Positions 15,819 through 32,186 of a DNA stretch of 64,000 nucleotides are shown piece by piece. The position numbers and the translations under genes were made by a program. The DNA comes from DATFDN01 sp963756545 (GTDB taxonomy: Bacteria > Pseudomonadota > Alphaproteobacteria > Acetobacterales > Acetobacteraceae). A model generated the notes under the pieces. That model saw nothing but the letters and a program-made list of their open reading frames with translations, searched no databases and was not told where the DNA came from. Location: contig CAVWNY010000007.1 in assembly GCA_963756545.1 (NCBI GenBank), positions 62,001 through 126,000 of the forward strand. The letters run 5' to 3'. Position 1 is the stretch's first letter. Each line of letters begins with the position of its first letter.

Positions 15819-16726
15819 CTGACGCATCTCCCGGCTCCGAGGCGGCCGATGTGACCGAACCTCCTTCCGGCCTTGTGCTTGTTTCCACGCCCATCGGCAA
15901 TCTCGGCGACTTGGCCCCACGCGGGCGTGATGCGCTGGCCGGGGCCGACCTCGTGCTCTGCGAGGACACGCGCCATACCGCCCGCTTGATGTCGGCGATC
16001 GGCGCCAGGACTCGCCTCGCGGCATTGCACGAGCACAACGAGGACGCTCGCATCCCGATTGTGTTGGCGGCGCTGCGCGAGGGAAAACGTGTGGCGCTCG
16101 TCTCCGACGCCGGCACGCCGCTCGTCTCCGATCCCGGTTTCCGGCTGGTGCGCGCGGCAATCGCCGGCGGCTTGCCGGTCACGGCGATCCCCGGAGCGAA
16201 CGCCGCGCTCGCCGCGCTGGTCCTGTCGGGGCTGCCCCCTCTGCCCTTCCTCCTGCTCGGCTTCCCGCCGCCGCGCTCGGCTGCCCGGCGCGAGGCATTC
16301 GCCAGTTTGCGCGCGGCCGAGCGGGCGGGATTGCGGGCAACCCTGATCTGGCACGAGGCCCCGCACCGGCTGGGCGAGATGCTGGTTGATCTGGAAGCAG
16401 CGTTCGGCTCTCGCCCGGCCGTCGTCGCGCGCGAGCTGACCAAACGTTTCGAGGAGGTACGGCGCGCGTCCCTTCCCGACCTCGCAGGCCACTACGCGGC
16501 GGAGGCGCCGCGCGGCGAAATCACCGTCCTGATCGGCCCGCCGGAAGCCGAGGCGGCCGACGCGAACGCGTTGGACGCGCAATTACGTGCCGCCCTGGCG
16601 ACCAGCAGCCTCAAGGATGCGGCCGCGCTGGTCGCCACGGCCACCGGCCTTCCGCGCAAGGTCGTTTATGCGCGCGCGCTGGAGATCGCCGCCGAACCGG
16701 GCGTCACGCGAGTTGGTGCGGAATAA
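15803..16726 (+). CDS. rsmI: 16S rRNA (cytidine1402-2'-O)-methyltransferase
   Basis: 307 residues. The tetrapyrrole-methylase fold motifs of RsmI are present: LVSTPIGNLGDL, LCEDTRHTARLM, VSDAGTPLVSDPG, AIPGANAALAAL and the WHEAPHRL / ARELTKRFEE stretch. It methylates C1402 in the decoding centre with SAM. The ATG 15803 start has AAGGA upstream but overlaps the 5' end of the divergent LpoA-like gene; GTG 15851 would avoid this and still keep the whole domain. Start therefore uncertain. Confidence 0.92.
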   Translation: MPDAASDASPGSEAADVTEPPSGLVLVSTPIGNLGDLAPRGRDALAGADLVLCEDTRHTARLMSAIGARTRLAALHEHNEDARIPIVLAALREGKRVALVSDAGTPLVSDPGFRLVRAAIAGGLPVTAIPGANAALAALVLSGLPPLPFLLLGFPPPRSAARREAFASLRAAERAGLRATLIWHEAPHRLGEMLVDLEAAFGSRPAVVARELTKRFEEVRRASLPDLAGHYAAEAPRGEITVLIGPPEAEAADANALDAQLRAALATSSLKDAAALVATATGLPRKVVYARALEIAAEPGVTRVGAE

Positions 16727-16736
16727 AGATATATTT
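16726..16736 (+). promoter_or_regulatory. Candidate NsrR binding half-site
   Basis: AAGATATATTT matches the AAGATGYATTT half-site of NsrR at ten of eleven positions. It lies at the head of an AT-rich stretch (16724-16760), 64 bp before a small operon that ends in an NsrR-like regulator gene. The matching inverted half-site is poor. The placement is suggestive; the motif was described in enterobacteria, and NsrR specificity in this group may differ. Confidence 0.4.
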
Positions 16737-16799
16737 CGCGTATTGCTTTTAGCTCGCGCGAGCATAGTTGAGGGTGGAGGATCTCGAAGGACACGAGCC

Positions 16800-17036
16800 A
16801 TGACACGGACACCGGTGAAACCCGCTCCAGGGTCCCAGCCCTTGCCGCAGCCGCCCGAGCATGCGCGCGAACTGCTGCTGGTGCGGATTTTTCAATTTCC
16901 CGGCAATCTCGTCGCCGACTTGCTGAGCGCGACGAAGGACGACGATCGCATGGCAATTCGCGTCCTTATCGATATGCTGTTCTGGAACGTGGTTGCAGTT
17001 CTCGTGGCCATCCTCGCCTACAGCCAATTCGGCTGA
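16800..17036 (+). CDS. Small membrane protein of unknown function
   Basis: 78 residues with a proline-rich N-terminus (PVKPAPGSQPLPQPPEH) and one C-terminal hydrophobic helix (MLFWNVVAVLVAILAYSQ). I do not recognise it. ATG 16800 has AAGGA eight bases upstream. It is the first gene after the candidate NsrR site and is followed closely by the next small gene, so it may respond to nitric oxide or iron-sulfur stress (inference). Confidence 0.6.
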   Translation: MTRTPVKPAPGSQPLPQPPEHARELLLVRIFQFPGNLVADLLSATKDDDRMAIRVLIDMLFWNVVAVLVAILAYSQFG

Positions 17037-17056
17037 TCCGCAGAGGGAGGGCTGTG

Positions 17057-17314
17057 ATGTCGAATCTCCGCTTCGCCACTTTCGAACCGGACGGGACCTG
17101 CACGGTCGATGCGGAAATCCTGGCCCCGGCTTTGGGTCTGACGGCGCGTGCGCTTATTGATGAACTCCGGGCCGCGCGGGTCTTTCAAACGAGTGAGCGG
17201 GGAATTGACGCGGATGAGGGGCTGATGCGCCTGACCTTCCGGTATAGAAACCGAGAGTTCCGCGCCGTGATCAACCGTGCGGGCGAGTTGGTCCCCGAGG
17301 CGTCATGCGCCTGA
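17057..17314 (+). CDS. Small conserved protein, possibly DUF6522
   Basis: 85 residues, soluble, without Cys clusters. The sequence reads like the small DUF6522 proteins found beside Rrf2/NsrR regulators and denitrification genes, with an ending FRYRNREFRAVINRAGELV; the assignment is tentative. It has AGGGAGG upstream of ATG 17057 (a GTG at 17054 is also open) and its end overlaps the regulator gene by ten bases, which points to coupled expression. Confidence 0.6.
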   Translation: MSNLRFATFEPDGTCTVDAEILAPALGLTARALIDELRAARVFQTSERGIDADEGLMRLTFRYRNREFRAVINRAGELVPEASCA

Positions 17315-17769
17315 CGGCATACACCGATTATTCGGTGCGGGTCCTCATGTACCTCGCGGTCCGCCATGACCATCAGGCCAGGATCGCCGACATCGCGGCG
17401 GCATACGGCATTTCCGAGGCCCATCTGATGAAGGTCGTGCATCAGCTCGGGGTTGCGGGAGATGTGCTTACCGTGCGTGGCCGCAATGGCGGCATTCGGC
17501 TCGCCAAGCCCATCGGCGCCATCAATCTCGGCGCGGTGGTACGCAGAACCGAGGCGGACCTGAATCTCGTGCCCTGCTTCGAGGCGGCGGGCTCGTGCCC
17601 GATCGCGCCCGCCTGCACGCTACAGGCGGTACTGCACGAGGCACTCGATGCGTTCCTCGGCGTGCTCGACCGCTACACGCTCGCGGATCTTGTAGCTCGC
17701 CGGCAGGATTTCTCGGCGCTGTTCGCTGCCCTGCCGCAAGCGACCGGAGACACGGCGACCCACGGTTGA
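17305..17769 (+). CDS. nsrR: Rrf2 family regulator, NsrR-like
   Basis: 154 residues. The winged helix starts MRLTAYTDYSVRVLMYLAV and contains the recognition part SEAHLMKVVHQLG and the wing VRGRNGGIRLAKP. Three cysteines (VPCFEAAGSC and PIAPAC; spacing C-X6-C-X5-C) sit where NsrR binds its nitric oxide-sensitive iron-sulfur cluster. This pattern fits NsrR better than IscR or RirA. The targets may include its own operon via the site near 16726. Confidence 0.8.
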   Translation: MRLTAYTDYSVRVLMYLAVRHDHQARIADIAAAYGISEAHLMKVVHQLGVAGDVLTVRGRNGGIRLAKPIGAINLGAVVRRTEADLNLVPCFEAAGSCPIAPACTLQAVLHEALDAFLGVLDRYTLADLVARRQDFSALFAALPQATGDTATHG

Positions 17770-17923
17770 CTGACCCGCGACGGGGTCGCCTGCTAGCCGG
17801 GAACCCGCCCGCCATCCGGGCCGCCCACTCCTGCCCGCCTATGCCGCCGCGGGCTGCGAAGAAATGACGGAACCGACGGCGTCGGCCCCGCGCTCCGGGG
17901 CCGAAAGGTTCGGAGGGCGTGTC

Positions 17924-18124
17924 ATGTGGTGGTGGTTTCTGATCTGGGTCGTGATCGTTTGGCTTCTGTTGAGCGGCGGCGGCTACTACGGCTACCGGCG
18001 GTCGTATTATCGCCGGAGCCACGCGACGGGTCTGCTGCTCGTGCTCCTCGTCATTTTCCTGATCGTGATCATCTTCGGCGGGCCGTATTGGGGGTACTAC
18101 GGGCGAGGTTATTACGGGCGATGA
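17924..18124 (+). CDS. Small Gly/Tyr-rich two-helix membrane protein
   Basis: 66 residues: helix 1 MWWWFLIWVVIVWLLL, a Tyr/Arg loop (GGGYYGYRRSYYRR), helix 2 LLLVLLVIFLIVIIF, then a glycine-tyrosine tail (YWGYYGRGYYGR). No known family recognised. ATG 17924 is preferred over 17864 because GGAGGG is well placed before it and the first 20 extra residues are polar. The tail resembles structural Gly/Tyr-rich proteins; function unknown. Confidence 0.55.
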   Translation: MWWWFLIWVVIVWLLLSGGGYYGYRRSYYRRSHATGLLLVLLVIFLIVIIFGGPYWGYYGRGYYGR

Positions 18125-18140
18125 AAGAAGCGCGGTTCAC

Positions 18141-18169
18141 GGCGGCACGGGGGTATCCTCCGTGCCGCC
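18141..18169. terminator. Hairpin between convergent genes
   Basis: GGCGGCACGG (18141-18150) pairs perfectly with CCGTGCCGCC (18160-18169) around a nine-base loop. It lies between the small membrane protein (+) and rpoC (-) and probably ends transcription from both sides. No clean T-run follows, as is common in high-GC genomes. Confidence 0.55.
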
Positions 18170-18181
18170 ATGATCATCGGC

Positions 18182-22342
<4,161 letters not shown>

Positions 22343-22430
22343 GCGGGTGTCACCCTCAAGGTTCACCACGGAGGCATGGAGCACATGAGGTTTCTCCCCG
22401 TGCCCTCCGTGCCCTCGTGATGCGATTTCT

Positions 22431-26612
<4,182 letters not shown>

Positions 26613-26716
26613 CGCTGTCCTGCTCGCCTCAGTTGCCTGGAAGGCTCTGTCGTTCTGCCCGCGGCCCTCGATCCGTCGCGCCCCCGGCCGCCCAGGGCAT
26701 CTCCGCAGCATGGTCC

Positions 26717-26781
26717 GGGGTTAGACAAACCCCTTCCGCCGAAACGGGTTCGCGGGCGGAAGCGCGTCGGCTTCCGCCCGC
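26717..26781 (-). promoter_or_regulatory. rplL-rpoB intercistronic hairpins
   Basis: A perfect 12-bp stem (26752-26763 with 26770-26781, six-base loop) is followed on the transcript by a smaller GGGGTT/AACCCC stem (26717-26733). They sit in the 272-bp gap between rplL and rpoB. In E. coli the same place holds an attenuator and an RNase III site that lower rpoBC output relative to the ribosomal proteins; a like role is inferred here. The rest of the gap shows nothing else. Confidence 0.5.
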
Positions 26782-26884
26782 TCGTGCCCCGTGAGGAGCA
26801 ATTTCGGGACGTGAGTGCGGCCGGCCCCGCGACGGAAACTGGGGTGGGCCGGCGTGGCTCTGGTCTGCGTCGTTCCAAGTCCCC

Positions 26885-27262
26885 TTACTTCACCTCGACC
26901 GCGGCGCCCTGATCCTCGAGCTGCTTGCGCAGCTTGGCGGCTTCATCCTTGCTCACGGCCTCCTTGACGGTCTTGGGCGCACCCTCGACCAGATCCTTGG
27001 CCTCCTTCAGGCCAAGGCCCGTGATCGCGCGAACCTCCTTGATGACGTTGATCTTCTTGTCTCCGATCTTGCTCAGGATGACGGTGAACTCCGTCTGTTC
27101 CTCGGCGGGAGCGGCCGCCGCGGTCGCCGCCGGAGCCGCCGCCGCGGCGGCGGGAGCCGCCGCCGACACGCCCCACTTCTCCTCAAGCAGTTTCGACAAC
27201 TCGGCGGCTTCGAGCACCGTGAGGCTCGACAGGTCCTCAACGAGCTTTTGCAGTTCGGCCAT
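26885..27262 (-). CDS. rplL: 50S ribosomal protein L7/L12
   Basis: 125 residues. The N-terminal dimer domain (LVEDLSSLTVLEAAELSKLLEEKW) is joined by an Ala/Pro hinge to the C-terminal factor-binding domain (FTVILSKIGDKKINVIK, GLGLKEAKDLVEGAP). It forms the stalk that recruits translation GTPases. It follows rplJ by 90 bp in the usual order. Confidence 0.97.
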   Translation of the reverse strand: MAELQKLVEDLSSLTVLEAAELSKLLEEKWGVSAAAPAAAAAAPAATAAAAPAEEQTEFTVILSKIGDKKINVIKEVRAITGLGLKEAKDLVEGAPKTVKEAVSKDEAAKLRKQLEDQGAAVEVK

Positions 27263-27352
27263 TTTTGTGTGACCCCTAATCTAACCCTTGGTTGATTGCG
27301 TTCAAGCCGGATAGACCGGCCCTGTTCATTTTCTGGGCACGGCGGCGCGCGC

Positions 27353-27880
27353 CTAGGCGGCCGCCTGCTCCTCGTCCTTGCGGGCGAAGGCACCGAATAC
27401 GCGGGCGAGCTGCCCGGCCGGCGCCTGCAACACTCCGGCGACCCGGGTGGCCGGCGTGGCGATCATCCCCACCAACCGCGCGCGGAGCTGATCGAGGCTC
27501 GGCAGCTCGGCGAGCGCGCGCACCCCGTCGGGGTCGAGCATCCGTGCGCCGAGCGAGCCGCCGACCACGACCAGCTTGTCGTTGCCCCGGCCATAGTCCA
27601 CCGCTGCCTTGGCGACCGCCACCGGGTCCTTGGCCCAGGCGAGCGCGGTCGGGCCGCGCAGCATGGGTGCGATCCCGGTGAATTGCGTCTCCGCCAGCGC
27701 GAGCGTGGCAAGCCGGTTCTTCACGACCTTGTACGTCGCCCCCGCGGTTCGCATCCGGCGGCGCAGATCCGTCGCCTCGGCCACGGTCAACCCTCGATTG
27801 CGGGCGACCACGACCATGGACGTCTCGGCGAACACCTGAGCGAGCCCGGCGACGAATTCCCGCTTCTGTTCGCGGTCCAA
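27353..27880 (-). CDS. rplJ: 50S ribosomal protein L10
   Basis: 175 residues; it anchors L7/L12 dimers on 23S rRNA. The N-terminus (MDREQKREFVAGLAQVF) and VVARNRGLTVAEATDLRRRMR are typical. The start is TTG at 27880 with GGAG seven bases upstream; no ATG is near. The long 286-bp leader in front suggests autogenous control by L10-L12 binding. Confidence 0.95.
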   Translation of the reverse strand: MDREQKREFVAGLAQVFAETSMVVVARNRGLTVAEATDLRRRMRTAGATYKVVKNRLATLALAETQFTGIAPMLRGPTALAWAKDPVAVAKAAVDYGRGNDKLVVVGGSLGARMLDPDGVRALAELPSLDQLRARLVGMIATPATRVAGVLQAPAGQLARVFGAFARKDEEQAAA

Positions 27881-28166
27881 ACCCTGTCTCCGTGTCTCAG
27901 GCCGAAGGCGTGTGGACCGCCGCCGGCCGGTTGCCCAAAGGCCGCTCAGGGATTGCCCCTCGAAGCGGCCCGGTTCGCCTGTCAGAGGAAGTCGGAACCA
28001 CCACGGTCGCCCCTCAAGGCTGGCCCTGGCACCCCGTCATGCGCGCGCGGGCCGAGGCCCCTTGGCGCCCGGCGAACCGGGTGACGTGCGATCTCGGACA
28101 GGTTCGGGATGCGCCCGAACCGGCGCATCCCTGCCCGCCCGCCCCGGTCGGGACGGGCGAATTCCG
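27881..28166 (-). promoter_or_regulatory. rplA-rplJ leader, possible L10 autoregulatory region
   Basis: A 286-bp non-coding stretch separates rplA from rplJ. On the transcript it begins with a strong hairpin (GGATGCGCC 28107-28115 with GGCGCATCC 28122-28130) and a CCCGG-TTCG-CCGGG tetraloop stem (28068-28081), then a long GC-rich part before the TTG start. In most bacteria the L10(L12)4 complex binds the leader here to repress rplJL. I cannot draw the consensus fold by eye. Confidence 0.4.
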
Positions 28167-28856
28167 TTACGTGAGACTGCTGACGTCCACCCGCACGCCC
28201 GCCCCCATCGTGGAGCTGACCGCGGCCTTCTGGACGTAGGTGCCCTTCGCGCCGGTCGGCCTCGCCTTGATGATGGCGTCGGCCAGCGCGCGCGCGTTCT
28301 CCAGCAATTGAGCATCCTCGAAGCTCGCCTTGCCGATGCCGGCGTGGATGATGCCCGCCTTCTCGGCGCGGAACTCCACCTGCCCGCTCTTCGCGGCCGT
28401 GACGGCGCCGCGCACGTCCATCGTGACGGTGCCGAGGCGGGGGTTCGGCATCAGCCCGCGCGGGCCCAGGATCTTACCCAGTCGGCCGACCACGCCCATC
28501 AAGTCGGGCGTGGCGATGCAGCGGTCGAACCCGATCTCGCCGGCCTGCACCTTCTCGGCGAGATCTTCGGCGCCCACCACGTCCGCTCCCGCGGCCCGCG
28601 CCTCCTCGGCTTTCGGGCCGCGCGCGAACACGCCGACGCGGACCGTCTTGCCGGTGCCGTTCGGCAGGCTGATCAGCCCGCGCACCATCTGATCGGCGTG
28701 GCGGGGGTCGATGCCGAGATTCATCGACATCTCGATCGTCTCGTCGAACTTCGCGCGCGCGTTCTGCTTCACCAGGCGGATCGCCTCGTCGAGCGCGTAT
28801 GACTTCGCGGCATCGACGGCGGCCCACGCGGCCTTCAGGCGCTTGCCCTGCTTCAC
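28167..28856 (-). CDS. rplA: 50S ribosomal protein L1
   Basis: 229 residues. Conserved parts are AKFDETIEMSMNLGIDPRHADQMVRG, the GVFARGPKAEEARAAGAD segment and MGVVGRLGKILGPRGLMPNPRLGTVT. It binds 23S rRNA at the L1 stalk and can repress its own operon by binding the rplK leader. It lies three bases behind rplK. Confidence 0.97.
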   Translation of the reverse strand: MKQGKRLKAAWAAVDAAKSYALDEAIRLVKQNARAKFDETIEMSMNLGIDPRHADQMVRGLISLPNGTGKTVRVGVFARGPKAEEARAAGADVVGAEDLAEKVQAGEIGFDRCIATPDLMGVVGRLGKILGPRGLMPNPRLGTVTMDVRGAVTAAKSGQVEFRAEKAGIIHAGIGKASFEDAQLLENARALADAIIKARPTGAKGTYVQKAAVSSTMGAGVRVDVSSLT

Positions 28857-28859
28857 CGC

Positions 28860-29294
28860 TCAGCCCTCCACCACGGTCATGCCCATTGAGCGGGCGGAGC
28901 CGGCCAGCATCCGAACCGCCGCCTCGACATCGGTCGCGTTCATGTCCTTCATTTTCTGCGCCGCGATCTCGCGCAACTGGTTCATCGTCACGCTGCCGAT
29001 CGTCCCGCCCTTGCCCGGAGCCGTCGCGCCCTTCTCCAGCCCGGCCGCCTTCTTCAGGAAATACGTGTTGGGCGGGGTCTTGGTGATGAAGGTGTATGTG
29101 CGGTCGCCATACGCGGTGATGACCACGGGCACCGGCATCCCCGGCTCCATGTTCTGCGTCACCGCGTTAAAGTCCTTCACGAACTGCATGATGTTGAGCC
29201 CACGCTGGCCCAGCGCCGGACCGACGGGAGGCGAAGGGTTCGCCTTGCCGGCCGGAATTTGCAGCTTGATGTAGCCGACGATCTTCTTTGCCAT
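28860..29294 (-). CDS. rplK: 50S ribosomal protein L11
   Basis: 144 residues from ATG 29294 (MAKKIVGYIKLQIPAGKANP). The C-terminal rRNA-binding domain (PPNTYFLKKAAG, IAAQKMKDMNATDVEAAVRMLAGSARSMGM) is complete. It is part of the GTPase-associated centre and the stringent response switch. No secE-nusG lies upstream, which is the more common order; the gene before it is an unrelated membrane protein. Confidence 0.97.
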   Translation of the reverse strand: MAKKIVGYIKLQIPAGKANPSPPVGPALGQRGLNIMQFVKDFNAVTQNMEPGMPVPVVITAYGDRTYTFITKTPPNTYFLKKAAGLEKGATAPGKGGTIGSVTMNQLREIAAQKMKDMNATDVEAAVRMLAGSARSMGMTVVEG

Positions 29295-29412
29295 CCTGGG
29301 TCCCACCTGACGCCAAGGACCGCGGTGCCAATGGCGCGGGCGCCGGCTCGACCCCGTGCGGGGCCACCGCGGCGACCGGGATGCCTCCCGCGTTCCAATG
29401 TGAAGGGCGGGC

Positions 29413-29440
29413 GTTTAGGCCATCGCGCGCGCTCTGTCCA
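29413..29440 (-). promoter_or_regulatory. Candidate promoter of the rplK operon
   Basis: On the reverse strand TGGACA (29440-29435) and CTAAAC (29418-29413) are 16 bases apart, about 120 bp before rplK. The -35 fits TTGACA at five of six bases. As secE-nusG are not upstream, the operon needs its own promoter in this 216-bp gap. The rest of the gap shows no gene. Confidence 0.35.
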
Positions 29441-29510
29441 GCCCCGCCCGCAGCGGGTTTGACACCCCGCGACGTAGCAGGGGTTACCCGAACCAGTCCG
29501 GGCGTGTGGA

Positions 29511-30815
29511 TCAGGACAGGCGCCGGCGCGGGGCGACGATCGGTTCCGGCATCGGCGCGAGCAGTGTTCGCGGCGGCGGGGGGGCGAACGCGTCGCCCCA
29601 GGCGCGGCCCAGCGCTCGCTGGCGGCATTGCCACAACGCCCCCGCCGAGGCTCCCAGGATCAGCGCCGCAAGCGGGTCCTCCAGCAGCGAGATCACCGTG
29701 CCGTAGCACAGCAGGAATGTCAGGATCGCGAGCGCCGGTACCGTGTCCGCGCGCTGCGACCGGGGCACGCGCCATGCGACGATCACCGGCCAGGCGAGAT
29801 AGACCAGCCCCAGCACGCCGAACCATGCGTATAATAACAGGAAGAGGTTGTCGGCCGGATTCTGGTAGTCGTACGCATAGAGACGCTGCGCGCCGCCGAT
29901 GCCACCGAGACCGACGCCGAGCGGGAACACCTGATGCTGGACGATCCATTGCCAGGCGTCGGGCCAGGTGTCCATGATCCGCATGGCGAACGTCGCCGTG
30001 CTGAACATCCCGCCGTTATCGCTGAGGATCATTCCGCTGGTGGTGAGCGGCAGCGCCACGTCGAGGACGGCAGAGACGCCACAGAGCACCGCAAGCGCGG
30101 AGTAGCGCCCGGTGCGCGGCCCGCACAGGATCAGCGATACCGGGATCAGCGCGATCAACGCACCCTTCTGCGTGGTGAAGAAGACGCCCGCGATCGCGGC
30201 GCAGAGGGTCAGCAGCCGCAGCAGCCAGCTTCTGATGCGCGGCGCGACGAGCAGCGCCAGGAAGGGGATCAGCACGGCCGTCGCGATTGAGCTCCGGGTG
30301 AAGCCCGCCGCGCGCTTGGTGATCCCGAGCGTCCCGGTCTCCCAGTCGTGGGAGATGTCCACCTTCAGCCCGCCGATATGCGTGCTCATGCCTTCCCACG
30401 GAAAGGCCATGACAAACTTGTCGATCGCCAATCCGACCAGTGAGACGACCAGCAGCAGGGCAAAGAGCCGAAAAAGGCGCTGGTCCGGCCGGATCAGGAG
30501 GTCGGCGGCCAGGAACCCGAACAGCGTGCCGACGAGGATCTTCACTCCATACGCGACCGCGTCGAACGAATGAAGGTTCACGTACATCAGCCCGCCATGC
30601 ACCGCGACGACGGCAGCGAAGACAAAGAATGCCGGATGCACCCGCAGCCGGAACGCCTGGACTGTCAGCAGCAGCGCCAACGGGGCGATTAGCAGCGCGT
30701 CGCGGAGGAAGATCGCGGAATCGGCGCCGACCATATTCAGCCCATACCGAACCACGCCCTCGAAGGCATAGATCAGGACGTAGGCGACCCCGCAGATGAG
30801 GAAGATCCGCCTCAT
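29511..30815 (-). CDS. O-antigen ligase/polymerase-like membrane protein
   Basis: 434 residues with about ten to twelve hydrophobic helices. A loop of about 60 residues after helix five (MSTHIGGLKVDISHDWETGTLG, then KRAAGFTRSSIATA) and a second loop with GVGLGGIG are arranged as in the Wzy/WaaL family, which polymerise or attach O-polysaccharide at the periplasmic face. The sequence identity of this family is low, so the exact reaction is open. A Pro-rich cytoplasmic tail ends the protein. It is transcribed towards rplK and divergent from trxB. Confidence 0.65.
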   Translation of the reverse strand: MRRIFLICGVAYVLIYAFEGVVRYGLNMVGADSAIFLRDALLIAPLALLLTVQAFRLRVHPAFFVFAAVVAVHGGLMYVNLHSFDAVAYGVKILVGTLFGFLAADLLIRPDQRLFRLFALLLVVSLVGLAIDKFVMAFPWEGMSTHIGGLKVDISHDWETGTLGITKRAAGFTRSSIATAVLIPFLALLVAPRIRSWLLRLLTLCAAIAGVFFTTQKGALIALIPVSLILCGPRTGRYSALAVLCGVSAVLDVALPLTTSGMILSDNGGMFSTATFAMRIMDTWPDAWQWIVQHQVFPLGVGLGGIGGAQRLYAYDYQNPADNLFLLLYAWFGVLGLVYLAWPVIVAWRVPRSQRADTVPALAILTFLLCYGTVISLLEDPLAALILGASAGALWQCRQRALGRAWGDAFAPPPPRTLLAPMPEPIVAPRRRLS

Positions 30816-31082
30816 GACGTTTGCGACGCCCTTATCAGGCCGGCGCGCGGGAGTCGGCGCGTAACCCCCATCATGGTGGCCGCGACAACGCCGCCGGTCA
30901 GCGGTTCCATCCCGTCACGCCCTACGCCTCCTCCTTGCGCCGCTCAGCGGTCAGTCGTGCAAGTCCCGGACCGAAGGCCTGTTGCCGAAAGCTCACCTGC
31001 GCTTGAGGTTCAGGGGACGCTTGTCCGTGATCCGCTGCCGGCCGATATACCACCCCACCGACGGGACGGATGCCTCCAACCG

Positions 31083-32057
31083 ATGCCTCAGGTCCATCAC
31101 AGCCGCGTGCTGATCATCGGCGCCGGCCCCGCCGGCTACACGGCCGCGATCTATGCCGCGCGGGCCAGCCTCTCGCCGACCCTGGTCACCGGGCTTCAGC
31201 CGGGCGGACAGCTCATGATCACGACGGAGGTGGAGAACTATCCGGGCTTCGCCGAGGCGGTTCAGGGGCCGTGGCTGATGGAGCAGATGGCGGCCCAGGC
31301 CGCCCGTGTCGGCACCGCGATCGTCCATGACTTGATCGTCGATGCCGATTTCGGCGCGCCGCCTTTCCGATGCCGGAGCGATTCGGGCGATCTCTACACC
31401 GCCGATGCGGTCGTCCTGGCGACCGGAGCACAGGCGCGCTGGCTGGGCCTGCCGTCAGAGCAGCGCCTTCAGGGCAAGGGCGTCTCGGCCTGCGCGACTT
31501 GCGACGGCTTCTTCTTTCGCGGCCAGCGCGTGGTCGTAGTCGGCGGCGGCAATACCGCCGTCGAGGAGGCACTCTACCTCAGCCATCTCGCCGCGCGGGT
31601 CACCCTGATCCACCGCCGCGACGCGCTGCGCGCCGAGAAGATCCTGCAGGCGAGGCTGTTCGCGAACCCGAAGGTCGAGGTCGTGTGGAGCAGCGTCGTG
31701 GAGGAGGTCCTGGGCGGTGGGCAGCCGGAGACGGTGACCGGCGTGCGGCTGCGCGATGCCAGGACCGGTGCCGTCACCGACCTGGGGGCGGACGGGGTGT
31801 TCGTCGCCATCGGCCACGTTCCCAACACCGGCATCTTCGCGGGCCAGGTCGCAATGGACGCCGAGGGCTATGTGCTGACCGAGCCCGGCAGCACGCGCAC
31901 CTCCGTCCCCGGGGTGTTCGCGGCCGGGGACGTGCAGGACAAGGTCTTCCGCCAGGCGGTGACCGCCGCTGGAACCGGCTGCATGGCCGCCTTGGAAGCC
32001 GAGCGCTGGCTGGCGGGCCTCCCGAGCGTCGCCGAACGGGCACTCGCCGCCGATTAG
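31083..32057 (+). CDS. trxB: Thioredoxin reductase
   Basis: 324 residues. FAD motif IIGAGPAGYTAA at the N-terminus, the redox-active CATC centre (SACATCDGFF), the NADPH motif VGGGNTAVEEAL and the second FAD motif GVFAAGDVQDK are all present. It reduces thioredoxin with NADPH. ATG 31083 is used; the long open frame to 30873 has no conserved residues. The 267-bp gap before it (30816-31082) must hold its promoter and that of the divergent gene, but no clear element stands out. Confidence 0.95.
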   Translation: MPQVHHSRVLIIGAGPAGYTAAIYAARASLSPTLVTGLQPGGQLMITTEVENYPGFAEAVQGPWLMEQMAAQAARVGTAIVHDLIVDADFGAPPFRCRSDSGDLYTADAVVLATGAQARWLGLPSEQRLQGKGVSACATCDGFFFRGQRVVVVGGGNTAVEEALYLSHLAARVTLIHRRDALRAEKILQARLFANPKVEVVWSSVVEEVLGGGQPETVTGVRLRDARTGAVTDLGADGVFVAIGHVPNTGIFAGQVAMDAEGYVLTEPGSTRTSVPGVFAAGDVQDKVFRQAVTAAGTGCMAALEAERWLAGLPSVAERALAAD

Positions 32058-32186
32058 GGGGCCATTAGGGGCAGGCCGAACTCGGCAAAGCCGGGTGTAG
32101 TCCTATGTATGTCCATGCGCGCCGTGCATGGCACGGGTGCGGCTTTTTGCAAGCGGCTCCCGGCGGTCGCGAAAAGGAGTTGCGGA

